A stretch of 64,000 bases of DNA from Bog-473 sp963707835 (GCA_963707835.1 CAVPRI010000002.1:682001-746000); one strand, 5' to 3'. Counted from the first letter of the stretch, positions 9,682-18,810 are shown. The notes: generated from the letters alone by a model not told the origin. Numbers and translations are program-made.

Positions 9682-9687
9682 TACGCT
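9682..9687 (+). promoter_or_regulatory. Putative leaderless -10 box for menE
   Basis: TACGCT lies 8 nt before the menE GTG at 9696, and no Shine-Dalgarno sequence is seen. It sits in the 21-bp gap between divergent menB and menE. Confidence 0.35.
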
Positions 9688-9695
9688 ACTGGCCG

Positions 9696-10889
9696 GTGCC
9701 AGAGCTCGTTGCACTCGACCTCCCTGGTGGGACGGGGTTTGTCGACGCGCTGCGCGAAGTGTGGGACGCGGGCGACGCCGCCGCCCCCCTCGACCCCAGG
9801 CTGCCCACGGCCGCCCGCCAGGCACTCCTCGACGCGCTGGCGCCGACCCGGATCGTCGGACCCGACGGCACCCGACGCACCCGGGAGGGCGGGCTCCCCG
9901 TACAGGAGGGCGACGCCCTCGTGGTGGCGACCTCGGGCACCTCGGGACGCCCCCGGGGGGTGGTGCTCACTCACGACGCCGTCGCCGCGTCAGCGTGGGC
10001 CACCAGCAACCGGTTGGCGGTCGACCCGGCGCGTCATGCGTGGCTCGCCTGCCTGCCGCTGTCCCACGTCGGCGGACTCTCCGTCGTCACCCGATCGCTG
10101 ATCACCGGGACCAGGGTCGAGGTCGTGCCCGGATTCGACGCCGGCGCCGTCGAGGCGGCCGGCCGCTCCGGACGAGTCACCCACGTCTCCCTCGTGGCCA
10201 CCGCCCTGGGCCGGCTCGACCCGTCGGTCTTCACCTGCGTGCTGCTCGGGGGCAGCCGCCCTCCGGAGTCCATGCCCCCCAACGCGGTCGCGACGTACGG
10301 CATGACCGAGACCGGTTCGGGCGTGGTCTACGACGGCCTCGCGCTCGACGCGGTGGAGCTCGCCATCCGGCCGCTCGAGGGCGGCGGGACATCGTGGACC
10401 GGTGAGACGGTCGCAGGGGCCGGACCCACTGGCGAGATCCTCGTGCGCGGGCCCATGTTGTTCCGCTGCTACCGCGATGGTGACGACGCTCGGGTGAACG
10501 GTCCCGACGGTCGCTCGGACTGGTTCGCCACCGGCGACGCCGGGCGGATCGACGGGGCGGGACGGCTGACCGTGTCGGGACGGATCGCCGAGGTCATCAC
10601 CACCGGTGCCGAGAAGGTCTGGCCCGACGCCGTCGAACGGGTGCTGGCCACCCATCCCGGCGTGGCCGAGGTCGCCGTCTGGAAGCGGCCCGACCCCGAA
10701 TGGGGAGAGCGCGTGGTGGCCTGGGTGGTCCCCGCCGGAGTGGCGCCCTCCATCGAGGAGCTGCGCCACCTGGTCACCGGCACCCTGGCGCCGTGGGCCG
10801 CACCCAAGGAGCTCGTCGTGGTCCACGCCCTCCCTCGCTCGCCCTCGGGCAAGGTCCGCCGGCGATCCCTCGGAGCACCCGGGCCGTGA
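9696..10889 (+). CDS. menE: o-Succinylbenzoate-CoA ligase MenE
   Basis: MenE is an acyl-CoA synthetase of the AMP-forming ANL family that activates o-succinylbenzoate before MenB acts. The protein is 397 residues, the short form common in actinobacteria. The ATP-binding P-loop is ATSGTSGRPRGVVLTH, then ATYGMTETGSG, the hinge region DWFATGDAGRID and the C-terminal catalytic Lys motif PRSPSGKVRRR. GTG at 9696 is chosen because the residues from here (VPELVALDLPGG) look protein-like and a TACGCT box precedes it. It is divergent from menB. Together with menD, menH, menA and menB, only menF, menC and a methyltransferase are missing locally from the pathway. Confidence 0.9.
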   Translation: MPELVALDLPGGTGFVDALREVWDAGDAAAPLDPRLPTAARQALLDALAPTRIVGPDGTRRTREGGLPVQEGDALVVATSGTSGRPRGVVLTHDAVAASAWATSNRLAVDPARHAWLACLPLSHVGGLSVVTRSLITGTRVEVVPGFDAGAVEAAGRSGRVTHVSLVATALGRLDPSVFTCVLLGGSRPPESMPPNAVATYGMTETGSGVVYDGLALDAVELAIRPLEGGGTSWTGETVAGAGPTGEILVRGPMLFRCYRDGDDARVNGPDGRSDWFATGDAGRIDGAGRLTVSGRIAEVITTGAEKVWPDAVERVLATHPGVAEVAVWKRPDPEWGERVVAWVVPAGVAPSIEELRHLVTGTLAPWAAPKELVVVHALPRSPSGKVRRRSLGAPGP

Positions 10890-10900
10890 CGCCCGCCCCC

Positions 10901-10906
10901 TAGCAT
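10901..10906 (+). promoter_or_regulatory. Putative leaderless -10 box for the yyaL-like gene
   Basis: TAGCAT lies 4 nt before GTG 10911 and 7 nt before the in-frame GTG at 10914. The second spacing fits a leaderless start better. Confidence 0.4.
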
Positions 10907-10910
10907 CGCT

Positions 10911-13004
10911 GTGGTGAACCGCCTGGCCGACGAGACGAGCCCCTATCTCCGCCAGCACGCCCACAACCCGGTGGAGTGGTACCCCTGGGGCGAGGAGGCC
11001 TGGGAACGGGCACGGCGGGAGGACAAGCCGGTGTTCCTCTCGATCGGTTACGCCTCGTGCCACTGGTGCCACGTGATGGCCCACGAGAGCTTCGAGGACC
11101 CGGCCGCCGCCGCCGACCTCGCCACGTGGTTCGTCTCGATCAAGGTCGACCGCGAGGAACGTCCCGATGTCGACGCCGTCTACATGGCGGCCACGCAGGC
11201 CGTCACCGGGTCGGGCGGCTGGCCCATGTCGGTGTTCTGTACGCCCGACGGTCGTCCCTTCTACGCCGGGACCTACTTCCCCCCGACGGAACGGCACGGC
11301 ATGCCCTCGTTCCGCCGGGTCGTGCACTCGCTGGGCGAGGCCTGGCTGACCGAGCGCGCCCAGGTCCAGAGTCAGGCCGATGCACTGGTAGCGGCGATCA
11401 GCCGCGAGCTGCGACTGGCCGAGGTGCTCGCCGAGGAGGACGCCGCCCGCGGCGGAGCCAGGGGCGGGGCGGGTGCCCGCACGGGCATGGGTGCGGCTGG
11501 CACCGGCCAGGACGAGCTCGACCCCGCGACGCTGCGTGGCCAGGTGGTGGCCGGACTGGCCGACGGCTTCGACCCCGAGTGGGGAGGGTTCGGGCCCGCC
11601 CCCAAGTTCCCACGCCCGACACTGGTCGAGGCGTGCCTCCTGCAGGCCCGCCACGACGGGAACGATGCGCCGTCCCGGCCCATGGTGCTGCGCACTCTCG
11701 ACGCCATGGCTGCCGGCGGCATCCACGACCACTTGGTGGGCGGCTTCTGCCGCTATGCCACGGACCGCCGCTGGCTGGTGCCGCACTTCGAGAAGATGCT
11801 GACGGACCAGGCGCTCCTGGCCCGTGCCTACCTGCACGCCTGGCAGGAGACCGGCCACCGCGACTACCTCGGCGTCGTCACCGACACCCTCGACTGGGTC
11901 CTCGGCACCCTGGTCACGGCCGAGGGGGCGCTCGCCTCCTCCCTCGACGCCGATGCCGACGGGGTGGAAGGAGGGCACGCGACGTTCACCTTCGAGCAGC
12001 TCGGGCAGCTCCTTCCGGCGGAGCTGGTGGCGCCGGCCGCGGAGTGGTACGGCATCACGCCGGAGGGGAACTGGGAGGGCAGGTCGATCCCGGTGCGGCC
12101 GGTCGGTGCTCCGCTCGAGCGCCCGGCCGACGTCGAAGAGGCGCGCCGGCTGCTGGCGGCGGCGCGGGCCGAGCGCGCCCAGCCCGCCCGCGACGACAAG
12201 GTGCTGACCGAATGGAACGCCATGGCGGCGGCCACCCTGGCCGAGGTGGCCTCGGCGACGGGGAACGCACACTACGGGCAGCGGGCCGAGGAGATCGCCG
12301 AGTTCCTGTGGACCGCGATGCACCACGACGGCCGGCTGATGCGGAGCTGGCAGGGCGGGCGGGCCCGTCACCGCGCCGTGGCGGCTGACTACGCCTGGTT
12401 GGTCGAGGCCTGCGTGCGCCTCTCCGAATGGACCGGACGGGCCCGCTGGCGCCACCGGGCGCTGACGGCGGTCGAGCAGCTCCTCGAGCTGTTCTGGGAC
12501 GAGGGGGCCGGAGGCTTCTTCTCGACCGGTCGCGATGCCGAGGCGCTCGTGGTGCGCCCCAAGGAGTATCTCGACGGTGCCGTCCCGGCGGCAAACTCCA
12601 TCGCTCTGCGCGCCCTTCTACGAGCCGGAGCCCTGACCGACGACCCCAGGATCTCCGAGGCGGTCGAACGGACCATCTCGTCGGCCCGCCCCTTGCTCCG
12701 CCGGCACCCCGGCGCGCTCCCGACCTGGTGGAGGCTCTGGCGCTCCACGGAGGCGCCGAGGTGGTCGTCACCGGCGAGCGGCCCGATCTCCTGGCCGAGG
12801 TCCGTCGTCGCTGGCTGCCCGGCGCTACCCTCGTCTGGGGGGAGCGGGACGACGGTCCCCTCTTCGCCGGTCGCCCCGACGATCCGGCCCAGGCCTACCT
12901 GTGCCGGGCCCGCGTGGTGCGACCGACCCACGGCCGAGGTGGCGGCCCTCGCCTCGCAGCTCGACGGCCTCGAGCGGTCGTCGTCCGCCGGAGGGCGGTC
13001 ATGA
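10911..13004 (+). CDS. YyaL-type thioredoxin-domain / six-hairpin protein (two compensating frameshifts)
   Basis: This protein of about 697 residues is of the DUF255/YyaL family (human SPATA20-like). It has an N-terminal thioredoxin-like domain (HNPVEWYPWG, YASCHWCHVM with the CxxC, VDREERPDVDAVYM, GSGGWPMSVF) followed by an alpha/alpha-barrel resembling six-hairpin glycosidases or epimerases (GGIHDHLVGGFCRYATD, VPHFEKMLTDQ, DDKVLTEWNAM). Between about 12720 and 12920 the family sequence continues in another frame (DLVEALALHGGAEVVVTGER) and then returns, so two indels compensate each other. The start is GTG 10911 or 10914. It overlaps the next gene as ATGA. Its biochemical role is not established. 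Confidence 0.88.
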   Translation: MVNRLADETSPYLRQHAHNPVEWYPWGEEAWERARREDKPVFLSIGYASCHWCHVMAHESFEDPAAAADLATWFVSIKVDREERPDVDAVYMAATQAVTGSGGWPMSVFCTPDGRPFYAGTYFPPTERHGMPSFRRVVHSLGEAWLTERAQVQSQADALVAAISRELRLAEVLAEEDAARGGARGGAGARTGMGAAGTGQDELDPATLRGQVVAGLADGFDPEWGGFGPAPKFPRPTLVEACLLQARHDGNDAPSRPMVLRTLDAMAAGGIHDHLVGGFCRYATDRRWLVPHFEKMLTDQALLARAYLHAWQETGHRDYLGVVTDTLDWVLGTLVTAEGALASSLDADADGVEGGHATFTFEQLGQLLPAELVAPAAEWYGITPEGNWEGRSIPVRPVGAPLERPADVEEARRLLAAARAERAQPARDDKVLTEWNAMAAATLAEVASATGNAHYGQRAEEIAEFLWTAMHHDGRLMRSWQGGRARHRAVAADYAWLVEACVRLSEWTGRARWRHRALTAVEQLLELFWDEGAGGFFSTGRDAEALVVRPKEYLDGAVPAANSIALRALLRAGALTDDPRISEAVERTISSARPLLRRHPGALPTWWRLWRSTEAPRWSSPASGPISWPRSVVAGCPALPSSGGSGTTVPSSPVAPTIRPRPTCAGPAWCDRPTAEVAALASQLDGLERSSSAGGRS

Positions 13005-13651
13005 GCGACGGCCCGGCCCGCACGGCGCCCCGGCACGCCCGGGGCAAGGACCCGGATCGGCGCGCCCGTTCCGAACACACCGATCCGGCACGGCTGCTGC
13101 GCCGCTCGGCCCGCCGCAGCGAACCCGTCCCGACGGCCGGCGGGTCGACGCTCCATCTGCTCGTCCTCTCCGCCACCAGCGAGGACACGACGGCGGTCGA
13201 CCTGGCCACCCGCACGGTCATGCGTATCCGCGTCCCGTGGCCCGAGGGGCACGAGCCAGACATCGCCACCTTCGACGTGGTCGAGGTCACCTTGGCCGAC
13301 GATCCCGAGCGCGACGACCTGGCCCAGCCCGAGGCGCTCACCGTGGCCGGCCTGCCCCGTCACGTCGGCACGCTGCGCGGCCGGCAGGTGCGGCGGGTGC
13401 TGCGCCGGCTCGCCGCCAGCCCCGATGGGCCCCTGCTCGGGTTCCCGGGCCCGTCTGCGCCGTATTGGGAGTTCCGGGGCTTCCGACCCTCGGTGGCGCT
13501 CATCGAGCCCACCCGTCGGCCCCAGCTCATCCGACGGCATGCCGACAAATCGACCTGGGTCCGATTCGGGTGGGACCGTGACGACGTGTGGCTGCCCGTC
13601 GAGGACCGCAACGCGGTGCGCGCCTCGACGCGGCACGGCGCGAGCGATTGA
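13001..13651 (+). CDS. Hypothetical protein (216 aa)
   Basis: The start is ATG at 13001, overlapping the upstream stop as ATGA and preceded by GGAGG, so it is cotranslated with the yyaL-like gene. The first 55 residues are Arg/Pro/Ala-rich and probably disordered. After that comes a folded-looking part with a strand (STLHLLVLSAT), a helical VRRVLRRLAASP segment and a C-terminal STWVRFGWDRDDVWLPVED. Weak likeness to small nucleic-acid or ligand-binding actinobacterial proteins cannot be resolved by eye. I do not recognise a family. Confidence 0.6.
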   Translation: MSDGPARTAPRHARGKDPDRRARSEHTDPARLLRRSARRSEPVPTAGGSTLHLLVLSATSEDTTAVDLATRTVMRIRVPWPEGHEPDIATFDVVEVTLADDPERDDLAQPEALTVAGLPRHVGTLRGRQVRRVLRRLAASPDGPLLGFPGPSAPYWEFRGFRPSVALIEPTRRPQLIRRHADKSTWVRFGWDRDDVWLPVEDRNAVRASTRHGASD

Positions 13652-13733
13652 GCGGGAAGAGCCTGTCGACGGCCCTGGGGTTCGAGCCGCAGTACCTCCT
13701 GGTGACCGTCAGCTCACCACGCGAAGGACACTG

Positions 13734-14465
13734 CTACAAGGTCTGCTCGGCCGTCCTGCCCCGCGGCTGAGTTGCCCGGCGATACGACGCCGCCTCAGCG
13801 CCCGAGCTTGCCCCCCGCAGATCCTCGGCCATAGCCCAGCCGAAGGCCACCAGCCGGTCGCCCCGAGTCTCGTCGAACCCTTCGAAGTGGGACTCGACGC
13901 CAGCGGGCAGCTTGACCTTCGGGGCGAAGAAGTCGAGACCTCCGGCGACCGCCCCGTCGCCCTGCAGTACGAAGGTCCGGTCGTCGAGCCGGTTCTCACA
14001 CCCGAAGCGCTTCGAAAGTCGCCGCGCCCAGGCCCGCTCCTCGCCCGAGGACTTGTGGCCGGGGAACGGCACGACGTCCTGGAGACCATTGAAGGCCCGG
14101 AAGCCCTCGGGAGAGAGCAACCGGGTGCCGAGCAGCACGTCCTCGTCGGGGAAGGCCAGCAGCGCCCGGCGGTACTGGTCCGCCATGATCCCCTTGAGCG
14201 CCGACTCCGCTCGCGATGTCCGGTCCACCAGAGCCAGGCCCACCAGGAGCGAGGGGGTGCCGCCGATCCGCTCGAGGGTGCAGAAGGAATACCCCCGCAG
14301 CTTGTTCCCCTCCCTGGCCTGGGTGATCAGGACCCAGGCCTCGCGTTCTTTGGAGAGGAAGCCGATGTCGAAGCCGGGCGGGCGTTCCGCACAAAGATCC
14401 GCCATGTCGACGAGCTCAGCGTCACTGAGCGCAGTGCAATCCTTGGTGCTCACTTCGATCGCCAT
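13734..14465 (-). CDS. Hypothetical protein (243 aa), possibly acyltransferase-like
   Basis: The start is ATG 14465-14463 with a TAGACT box 6 nt upstream, consistent with a leaderless transcript. The protein has alternating strands and helices (EAWVLITQA, LRGYSFCTLERI, SLLVGLALVDRT) and a long QYRRALLAFPDEDVLLGTRL segment. This is loosely like GNAT-type or other acyltransferase folds, but I see no decisive acetyl-CoA motif. The C-terminal 20 residues are basic and low-complexity. It is codirectional with and downstream of dnaE, but the own promoter suggests a separate unit. Confidence 0.6.
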   Translation of the reverse strand: MAIEVSTKDCTALSDAELVDMADLCAERPPGFDIGFLSKEREAWVLITQAREGNKLRGYSFCTLERIGGTPSLLVGLALVDRTSRAESALKGIMADQYRRALLAFPDEDVLLGTRLLSPEGFRAFNGLQDVVPFPGHKSSGEERAWARRLSKRFGCENRLDDRTFVLQGDGAVAGGLDFFAPKVKLPAGVESHFEGFDETRGDRLVAFGWAMAEDLRGASSGAEAASYRRATQPRGRTAEQTL

Positions 14466-14471
14466 GAGCTA

Positions 14472-14477
14472 AGTCTA
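14472..14477 (-). promoter_or_regulatory. Putative leaderless -10 box for the gene at 13734-14465
   Basis: On the minus strand TAGACT lies 6 nt before the ATG at 14465. No Shine-Dalgarno sequence is present. Confidence 0.45.
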
Positions 14478-14593
14478 CTGGCTCAACCTGCGGCGTACCC
14501 AACCGGGCGGGTGTCCAGGAGGGGTGGCACCGGGACCGCGCGGCCCCAACGCCCCAGCTCAGAGGTGGTGCCTGGGCCCACCCACGAGGCCAG

Positions 14594-17155
14594 TCAGGAG
14601 AGGACGGCACTCTGGCCGAGTAGCCGCTTGAGTTCGCCGACCAACCCATTGCGGTAGTCGACGTTGAACTCGGGTGGCAGGCGCAACACCTTCTCGCCGA
14701 CGTGGAGCAGCACCGGGGAGGGACCGGGATGGCCGCTCAGGACGTCCTTGAGCCCGTCGACCTTGGCGTCGGTCAGCACGCCCAGCGGGAGCTTGATGTG
14801 CAGGTCCGACTCGCCTCGCTCGAGCAGGGGGCGCGAAACCTCCATGCAGACGATCTTGGGCTCGTCCTCACGGGTGTCCAGCCGGCCCCTGACGATCACG
14901 ATGGAGTCGTTCTCGATCAGGGCGCCGTACTCGGCCATGGTCTTGGGGAAGACGAAGACCTCCATGGCGGCCTGGAGATCCTCGAGGACGAAGCGCGCCA
15001 TGAGGTCGCCCTTCTTCGTATAGGAGCGCCGGAGGTCAGTCACCACCCCACCCACGGCGCGCACCGGGGAGCGGTCACCCACCGGCGTGTCGTCCTCGCG
15101 GATGTCCGACAGGGAGGAATCGGTGTGCCGGGCCAGGGCGGCCTCGTACCCCCGGAGCGGGTGGTCACTCACGTAGAGACCGAGCATCTCCTTCTCGAAG
15201 GCGAGCCGCTGCGCCTTGTCGAACTCCGCGTCGGGAAGGGGCACCTTGACGCCCCCCCACTCTGGATCGGCCTGCTCCTCCTCGAAGGCGGCGAAAAGGG
15301 TGGTGATCCCGAGGTCCCGCTCGCGCCGCTGCTCGAGCGACCGGTCGACGACGGTCTCGAGCACCAGGCACAGGCCCTGGCGCGGGTGGCCCAGCGAGTC
15401 GAACGCACCCCCCTTGACCAACGACTCCATGGTCCGCTTGTTGAGGACGACCGGATCGACGCGTGCACAGAAGTCGAAGATGTCGCCGAAGGGTCCGTTG
15501 GCGTCGCGTTCGACCACGATTCGCTCGACCAGGCTCTCTCCGACGTTGCGCACCGCAGCCAGCCCGAAGACGATCGCCTCGCGGTCCTCCACGTCTCCGG
15601 CGCGACGGTCGGGGGCGAACTCGGCTACCGAGCGGTTCACGTCGGGCACCAGGACGTCGATGCCCATCGAGCGGCACTCGGCCAGGTAGACCGCCGTCTT
15701 GTCCTTGTTGTCCTTGACCGAGGTCAGCAGGGCGGCCATGTACTGCACCGGGTGATGCGCCTTGAGCCAGGCCGTCTGGTAGGCCACCAGGCCGTAGCCG
15801 TAGGCATGCGACTTGTTGAATGCGTAGTCGGCGAATGGCTCGATGATGTCGAAGAGCTGCGTGCCGAGCTCCTCGCCGTAACCCTGGTCCACGCACCCGG
15901 CCACGAACTTCTCGCGCTCTTGCGCAAGGAGCGCACGGATCTTCTTGCCGCACGCCTTGCGCAGGTTGTCCGCCTCTTCGAGGGAGTACCCGGCGATCTT
16001 CTGCGCCACCCGCATCACCGACTCCTGGTAGATCATCAGGCCCTGCGTGTCGGCCAGGATCGGTTCGAGGTCCGCATGCGCGTAGGTGATGGGCTTGCGT
16101 CCGTTCTTGCGGTCGGCGTAGTCGTTGTGCATGTTGGCCGCCATGGGCCCGGGGCGGTACAGCGCCACCAGGGCGGCCACGTCGTCGAAGGAGGTCGGGG
16201 CGAGCGAGCGCATGAGGGCGCGCATGGGCCCGCCCTCGAGTTGGAAGACGCCGATGGAGTCACCTCGGCGGAGGAGGGCCAGCGTCGGCTCGTCGTCGAG
16301 GGGCACCCGGTCGATGTCGGGGCGCTCCCCGGTGGCCACCTCGATGAGGTCAAGGGCACGCTCGATCACCGACAAGTTGCGGAGCCCGAGGAAGTCCATC
16401 TTGAGCAGCCCGAGGTCCTCGACCCCGTGCATCTCGTACTGGGTGACGATGGGGGCGTCCTCGGGGTTCCCGCCGGCATCGGGTTTGCGCTGGATGGGCA
16501 AGTACTCGGTCAGGGGATCCCGCGAGATGACCACGGCGGCGGCATGGATGCCGTCCTGGCGGCGCAGACCCTCGAGCCCGAGGGCGACGTCGATGACCTC
16601 TTTGGCCTCCGGGTCGGTCTCGTGCATGGCCCGCAGCTCGCCGGCGGTGGCATACCCGTCCTCGTAACCCTCGATCTTGTCGAGGCAGGCCCGCAGCGGG
16701 GTGTCGCGTCCCATGATGAGCGGTGGCATGGCCTTGGCGATGCGATCCCCCACCACGTAGGGCTTCCCGAGCACCCGGGCGGCATCGCGCACGGCGGCCC
16801 GTGCCTTGATGGTCGAGAAGGTGATGATCTGCGCCACCCGGTCGCTGCCGTACTTCTCCGCGGCGTAGCGCATGACGTCGGCGCGGTAGCGCTCGTCGAA
16901 GTCCATGTCGATGTCGGGCATCTGCTTGCGGCCCGGGTTCAAGAAACGCTCGAACAGGAGGTCGTAGCGGATGGGGTCGAGGTCGACGATGCGCAGGCAG
17001 TAGGCCACGCAGCACCCGGCGGCCGAGCCACGGCCCGGGCCGACGCGGATGCCCGTCTCGCGGGCGAAACGGATCAGGTCCCACACCACGAGGAAGTAGG
17101 CAGGGAACCCCATGTCGGCGATGACGCCGAGCTCGTAGTCGAGCCGCTCGGTCAC
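14594..17155 (-). CDS. dnaE: DNA polymerase III alpha subunit, C-terminal fragment after a frameshift
   Basis: These 853 residues are the polymerase, tandem helix-hairpin-helix, OB-fold and tail regions of the replicative polymerase DnaE1. Visible motifs are VGPGRGSAAGCCVAY, the catalytic PDIDMDFD acid cluster, HAAAVVIS, ALYRPGPM and the FNKSHAYGYGLVAYQTAWLKAHHP stretch. The reading frame begins at GTG 17155-17153, which overlaps the TGA of the upstream fragment. The two pieces join in register if one base is added near 17165, giving VPAPTVTER. Relatives are a single chain of about 1180 residues, so this is one gene broken by an indel, most likely a sequence error. Confidence 0.9.
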   Translation of the reverse strand: MTERLDYELGVIADMGFPAYFLVVWDLIRFARETGIRVGPGRGSAAGCCVAYCLRIVDLDPIRYDLLFERFLNPGRKQMPDIDMDFDERYRADVMRYAAEKYGSDRVAQIITFSTIKARAAVRDAARVLGKPYVVGDRIAKAMPPLIMGRDTPLRACLDKIEGYEDGYATAGELRAMHETDPEAKEVIDVALGLEGLRRQDGIHAAAVVISRDPLTEYLPIQRKPDAGGNPEDAPIVTQYEMHGVEDLGLLKMDFLGLRNLSVIERALDLIEVATGERPDIDRVPLDDEPTLALLRRGDSIGVFQLEGGPMRALMRSLAPTSFDDVAALVALYRPGPMAANMHNDYADRKNGRKPITYAHADLEPILADTQGLMIYQESVMRVAQKIAGYSLEEADNLRKACGKKIRALLAQEREKFVAGCVDQGYGEELGTQLFDIIEPFADYAFNKSHAYGYGLVAYQTAWLKAHHPVQYMAALLTSVKDNKDKTAVYLAECRSMGIDVLVPDVNRSVAEFAPDRRAGDVEDREAIVFGLAAVRNVGESLVERIVVERDANGPFGDIFDFCARVDPVVLNKRTMESLVKGGAFDSLGHPRQGLCLVLETVVDRSLEQRRERDLGITTLFAAFEEEQADPEWGGVKVPLPDAEFDKAQRLAFEKEMLGLYVSDHPLRGYEAALARHTDSSLSDIREDDTPVGDRSPVRAVGGVVTDLRRSYTKKGDLMARFVLEDLQAAMEVFVFPKTMAEYGALIENDSIVIVRGRLDTREDEPKIVCMEVSRPLLERGESDLHIKLPLGVLTDAKVDGLKDVLSGHPGPSPVLLHVGEKVLRLPPEFNVDYRNGLVGELKRLLGQSAVLS

Positions 17156-18174
17156 CGTCGGCGCGGCACGGGGTCGCCGTAGCGCTCCTTGGCGCCCTCG
17201 TAGGCGAGGTGTCGCAGGTAGGCCTGCGCCCGCTCCTCGTAGGTCTCGCCGCCGAAGCGCTCAGGGACTGGGAACTCGGGCAGGCTGGGCTTGCCCAACT
17301 CGATCTGGACGTCGGCGCGTTCGGCGATGAGCAACGTGTTGTCGCAGGCCTCGGGCACCTCGTGGAACAGGTGGCGCATCTCCGCCGCCGACTTCAGATA
17401 GTGCTCGGTGCCCTCGAACCTGAAGCGGTTGGTGTCGGAGAGCAGCGCGCCGGTCTGCACGCAGAGGAGCGCGTCGTGGGACACGGCATCGTCGCGGTGG
17501 GTGTAGTGACTGTCGTTGGTGGCCAGCAGCGGCGCGCCGATCCGCTTGGCGATCTCGATCAGCTGGGGGTTCGTGCGCTTCTGGTCGGCGATGCCGTGAT
17601 CCTGGATCTCGACGAAGAGGTTGCCCTTCCCGAAGATGTCCTGCAGGCGGGCGGCGCGCTTCTCGGCCTCGACCTGGTCCCCGGCGAGGAGGGCTTGGAG
17701 GACCACGCCGCCCAGGCAACCCGTGGTGGCGATCAATCCCTCGTGATGGCGCTCGAGCAGCTCCCAGTCAAGGCGGGGCTTGTAGTAGTAGCCCTCCAGG
17801 TAGGCCGCCGAGGAGAGCTTCATGAGGTTCCGGTAGCCCTGGAGGTTCTCGGCCAGCAAGGTCAGGTGGTAGTAGAGCTTCTGCCCGCCGTCGACATCAC
17901 CCCCGGTGTCGTCGACCCGGCCCCGCCGCACGGGGCGCTCGTGGCGCGACTCCCCGGCCATGTAGGCCTCGGTGCCGATGATCGGCGTGATGCCGGCGTC
18001 GCGGCAGGCCTTGTAGAAGTCGAGGACCCCGTACATGTTGCCGTGGTCCGTGATGCCCAGGGCCGGCATGCCGTCGGCCACGGCTGCCGTCACCAGGTCG
18101 CGCACCCGCGCCGCTCCATCGAGCATGGAGAACTCGGTGTGGGTGTGCAGATGCGTAAACGACCGCTCCGACAC
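17152..18174 (-). CDS. dnaE: DNA polymerase III alpha subunit, N-terminal PHP fragment before a frameshift
   Basis: This is the N-terminal part of DnaE1 with the PHP domain: HLHTHTEFSMLDG, ALGITDHGNMYG, GTEAYMA, TTGCLGG and TNDSHYTHRDDA, all carrying metal-binding His/Asp positions. It ends at TGA 17154-17152 inside what should be continuous sequence (AKERYGDPVP…). The start is GTG 18174-18172, chosen for the AAAGGAGG Shine-Dalgarno sequence a few bases upstream and the VSERSFTHLHTH beginning. It lies about 120 bp downstream of bpa on the same strand. Confidence 0.9.
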   Translation of the reverse strand: MSERSFTHLHTHTEFSMLDGAARVRDLVTAAVADGMPALGITDHGNMYGVLDFYKACRDAGITPIIGTEAYMAGESRHERPVRRGRVDDTGGDVDGGQKLYYHLTLLAENLQGYRNLMKLSSAAYLEGYYYKPRLDWELLERHHEGLIATTGCLGGVVLQALLAGDQVEAEKRAARLQDIFGKGNLFVEIQDHGIADQKRTNPQLIEIAKRIGAPLLATNDSHYTHRDDAVSHDALLCVQTGALLSDTNRFRFEGTEHYLKSAAEMRHLFHEVPEACDNTLLIAERADVQIELGKPSLPEFPVPERFGGETYEERAQAYLRHLAYEGAKERYGDPVPRRR

Positions 18175-18296
18175 CGGCCCTCCTTTCGCCACGTCAAACT
18201 TACACTGCTGTCATTCCCCGGAAGCCCCGAAATCTAGTCGGGCCCTGTGTCTCGGGGACCGGGCCGTTCCTCGGGGGTGAATCCTGTCCGAGGGGG

Positions 18297-18810
18297 TCAG
18301 AGGTAGGCGCCCGTCCGTCCGGACTCGCCGGCCTGGGGCAGGCTCCGCTGACGCATCTCCTCGAGCTGGGCCCGGGCCGCCATCTGCTGGGACATCAATG
18401 TGGCCTGGATCCCGTGGAAGAGCCCCTCGAGCCAGCCCACCAGCTGGGCCTGGGCGATCCGCAGCTCGGCCTCGCTCGGCGTCTCGGTGCCAAAGGGCGG
18501 CGCCATTCGCTCGAGCTCGGCCACCAAGTCGGGGGACAGCCCTTCGGAGAGGTCCCGGATGGACTGCTCGTAGATCTCCCTCAGGCGCACCCGGCTCCGC
18601 TCGTCGAGCGGGGCCGCCCGCACCTCGTCGAGCAGCGTCTTGACCATCGAGCCGATGCGCAGCACCTTGGCCGGCTGGTTCACCGACTCGGTCGTCGGCT
18701 CCTCGCTGCCGTCTCGGCCGGGGCCTCCGAGGACCTCGTCGGGAGCGATGGCCCCACCCTCTCCTTCGGCCCCGCCCTCGCTCGTCGCTCACGTCGCTCA
18801 CGTCGCTCAT
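18297..18810 (-). CDS. bpa: Bacterial proteasome activator Bpa (N-terminus probably frameshifted)
   Basis: The protein strongly resembles Mycobacterium Bpa (Rv3780), an ATP-independent ring that opens the 20S proteasome gate. Matching blocks are NQPAKVLRIGSMVKTLLDEV, ELRIAQAQLVGWLEGLFHGI and QQMAARAQLEEMRQ. The C-terminus GAYL parallels the GQYL proteasome-docking tail. An intact frame from GTG 18683 gives 128 residues. The family has an acidic N-terminal stretch, and here acidic sequence (GEGGAIAPDEV…) continues upstream in frame without a start codon. An ATG at 18810 with GGAAGG upstream encodes MSDVSDVSDE in a neighbouring frame. One indel near 18785-18800, beside three 9-bp repeats, would join them. 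Confidence 0.88.

Noticed and set aside
13670..13700. A GGTTCGA tRNA T-loop-like sequence after the gene ending at 13651 (also at 1319-1330).
   Set aside because: No acceptor stem, D-arm or anticodon arm can be folded around either; the second lies inside a gene.
17145..17175. A split intein or programmed frameshift in dnaE.
   Set aside because: No intein motifs flank the break and there is no slippery heptamer; adding one base fully restores the family sequence.
14702..17182. An 826-codon open frame on the plus strand opposite dnaE.
   Set aside because: It is a shadow of dnaE in high-GC DNA: low-complexity Val/Gly/Glu/His-rich, with no family resemblance.
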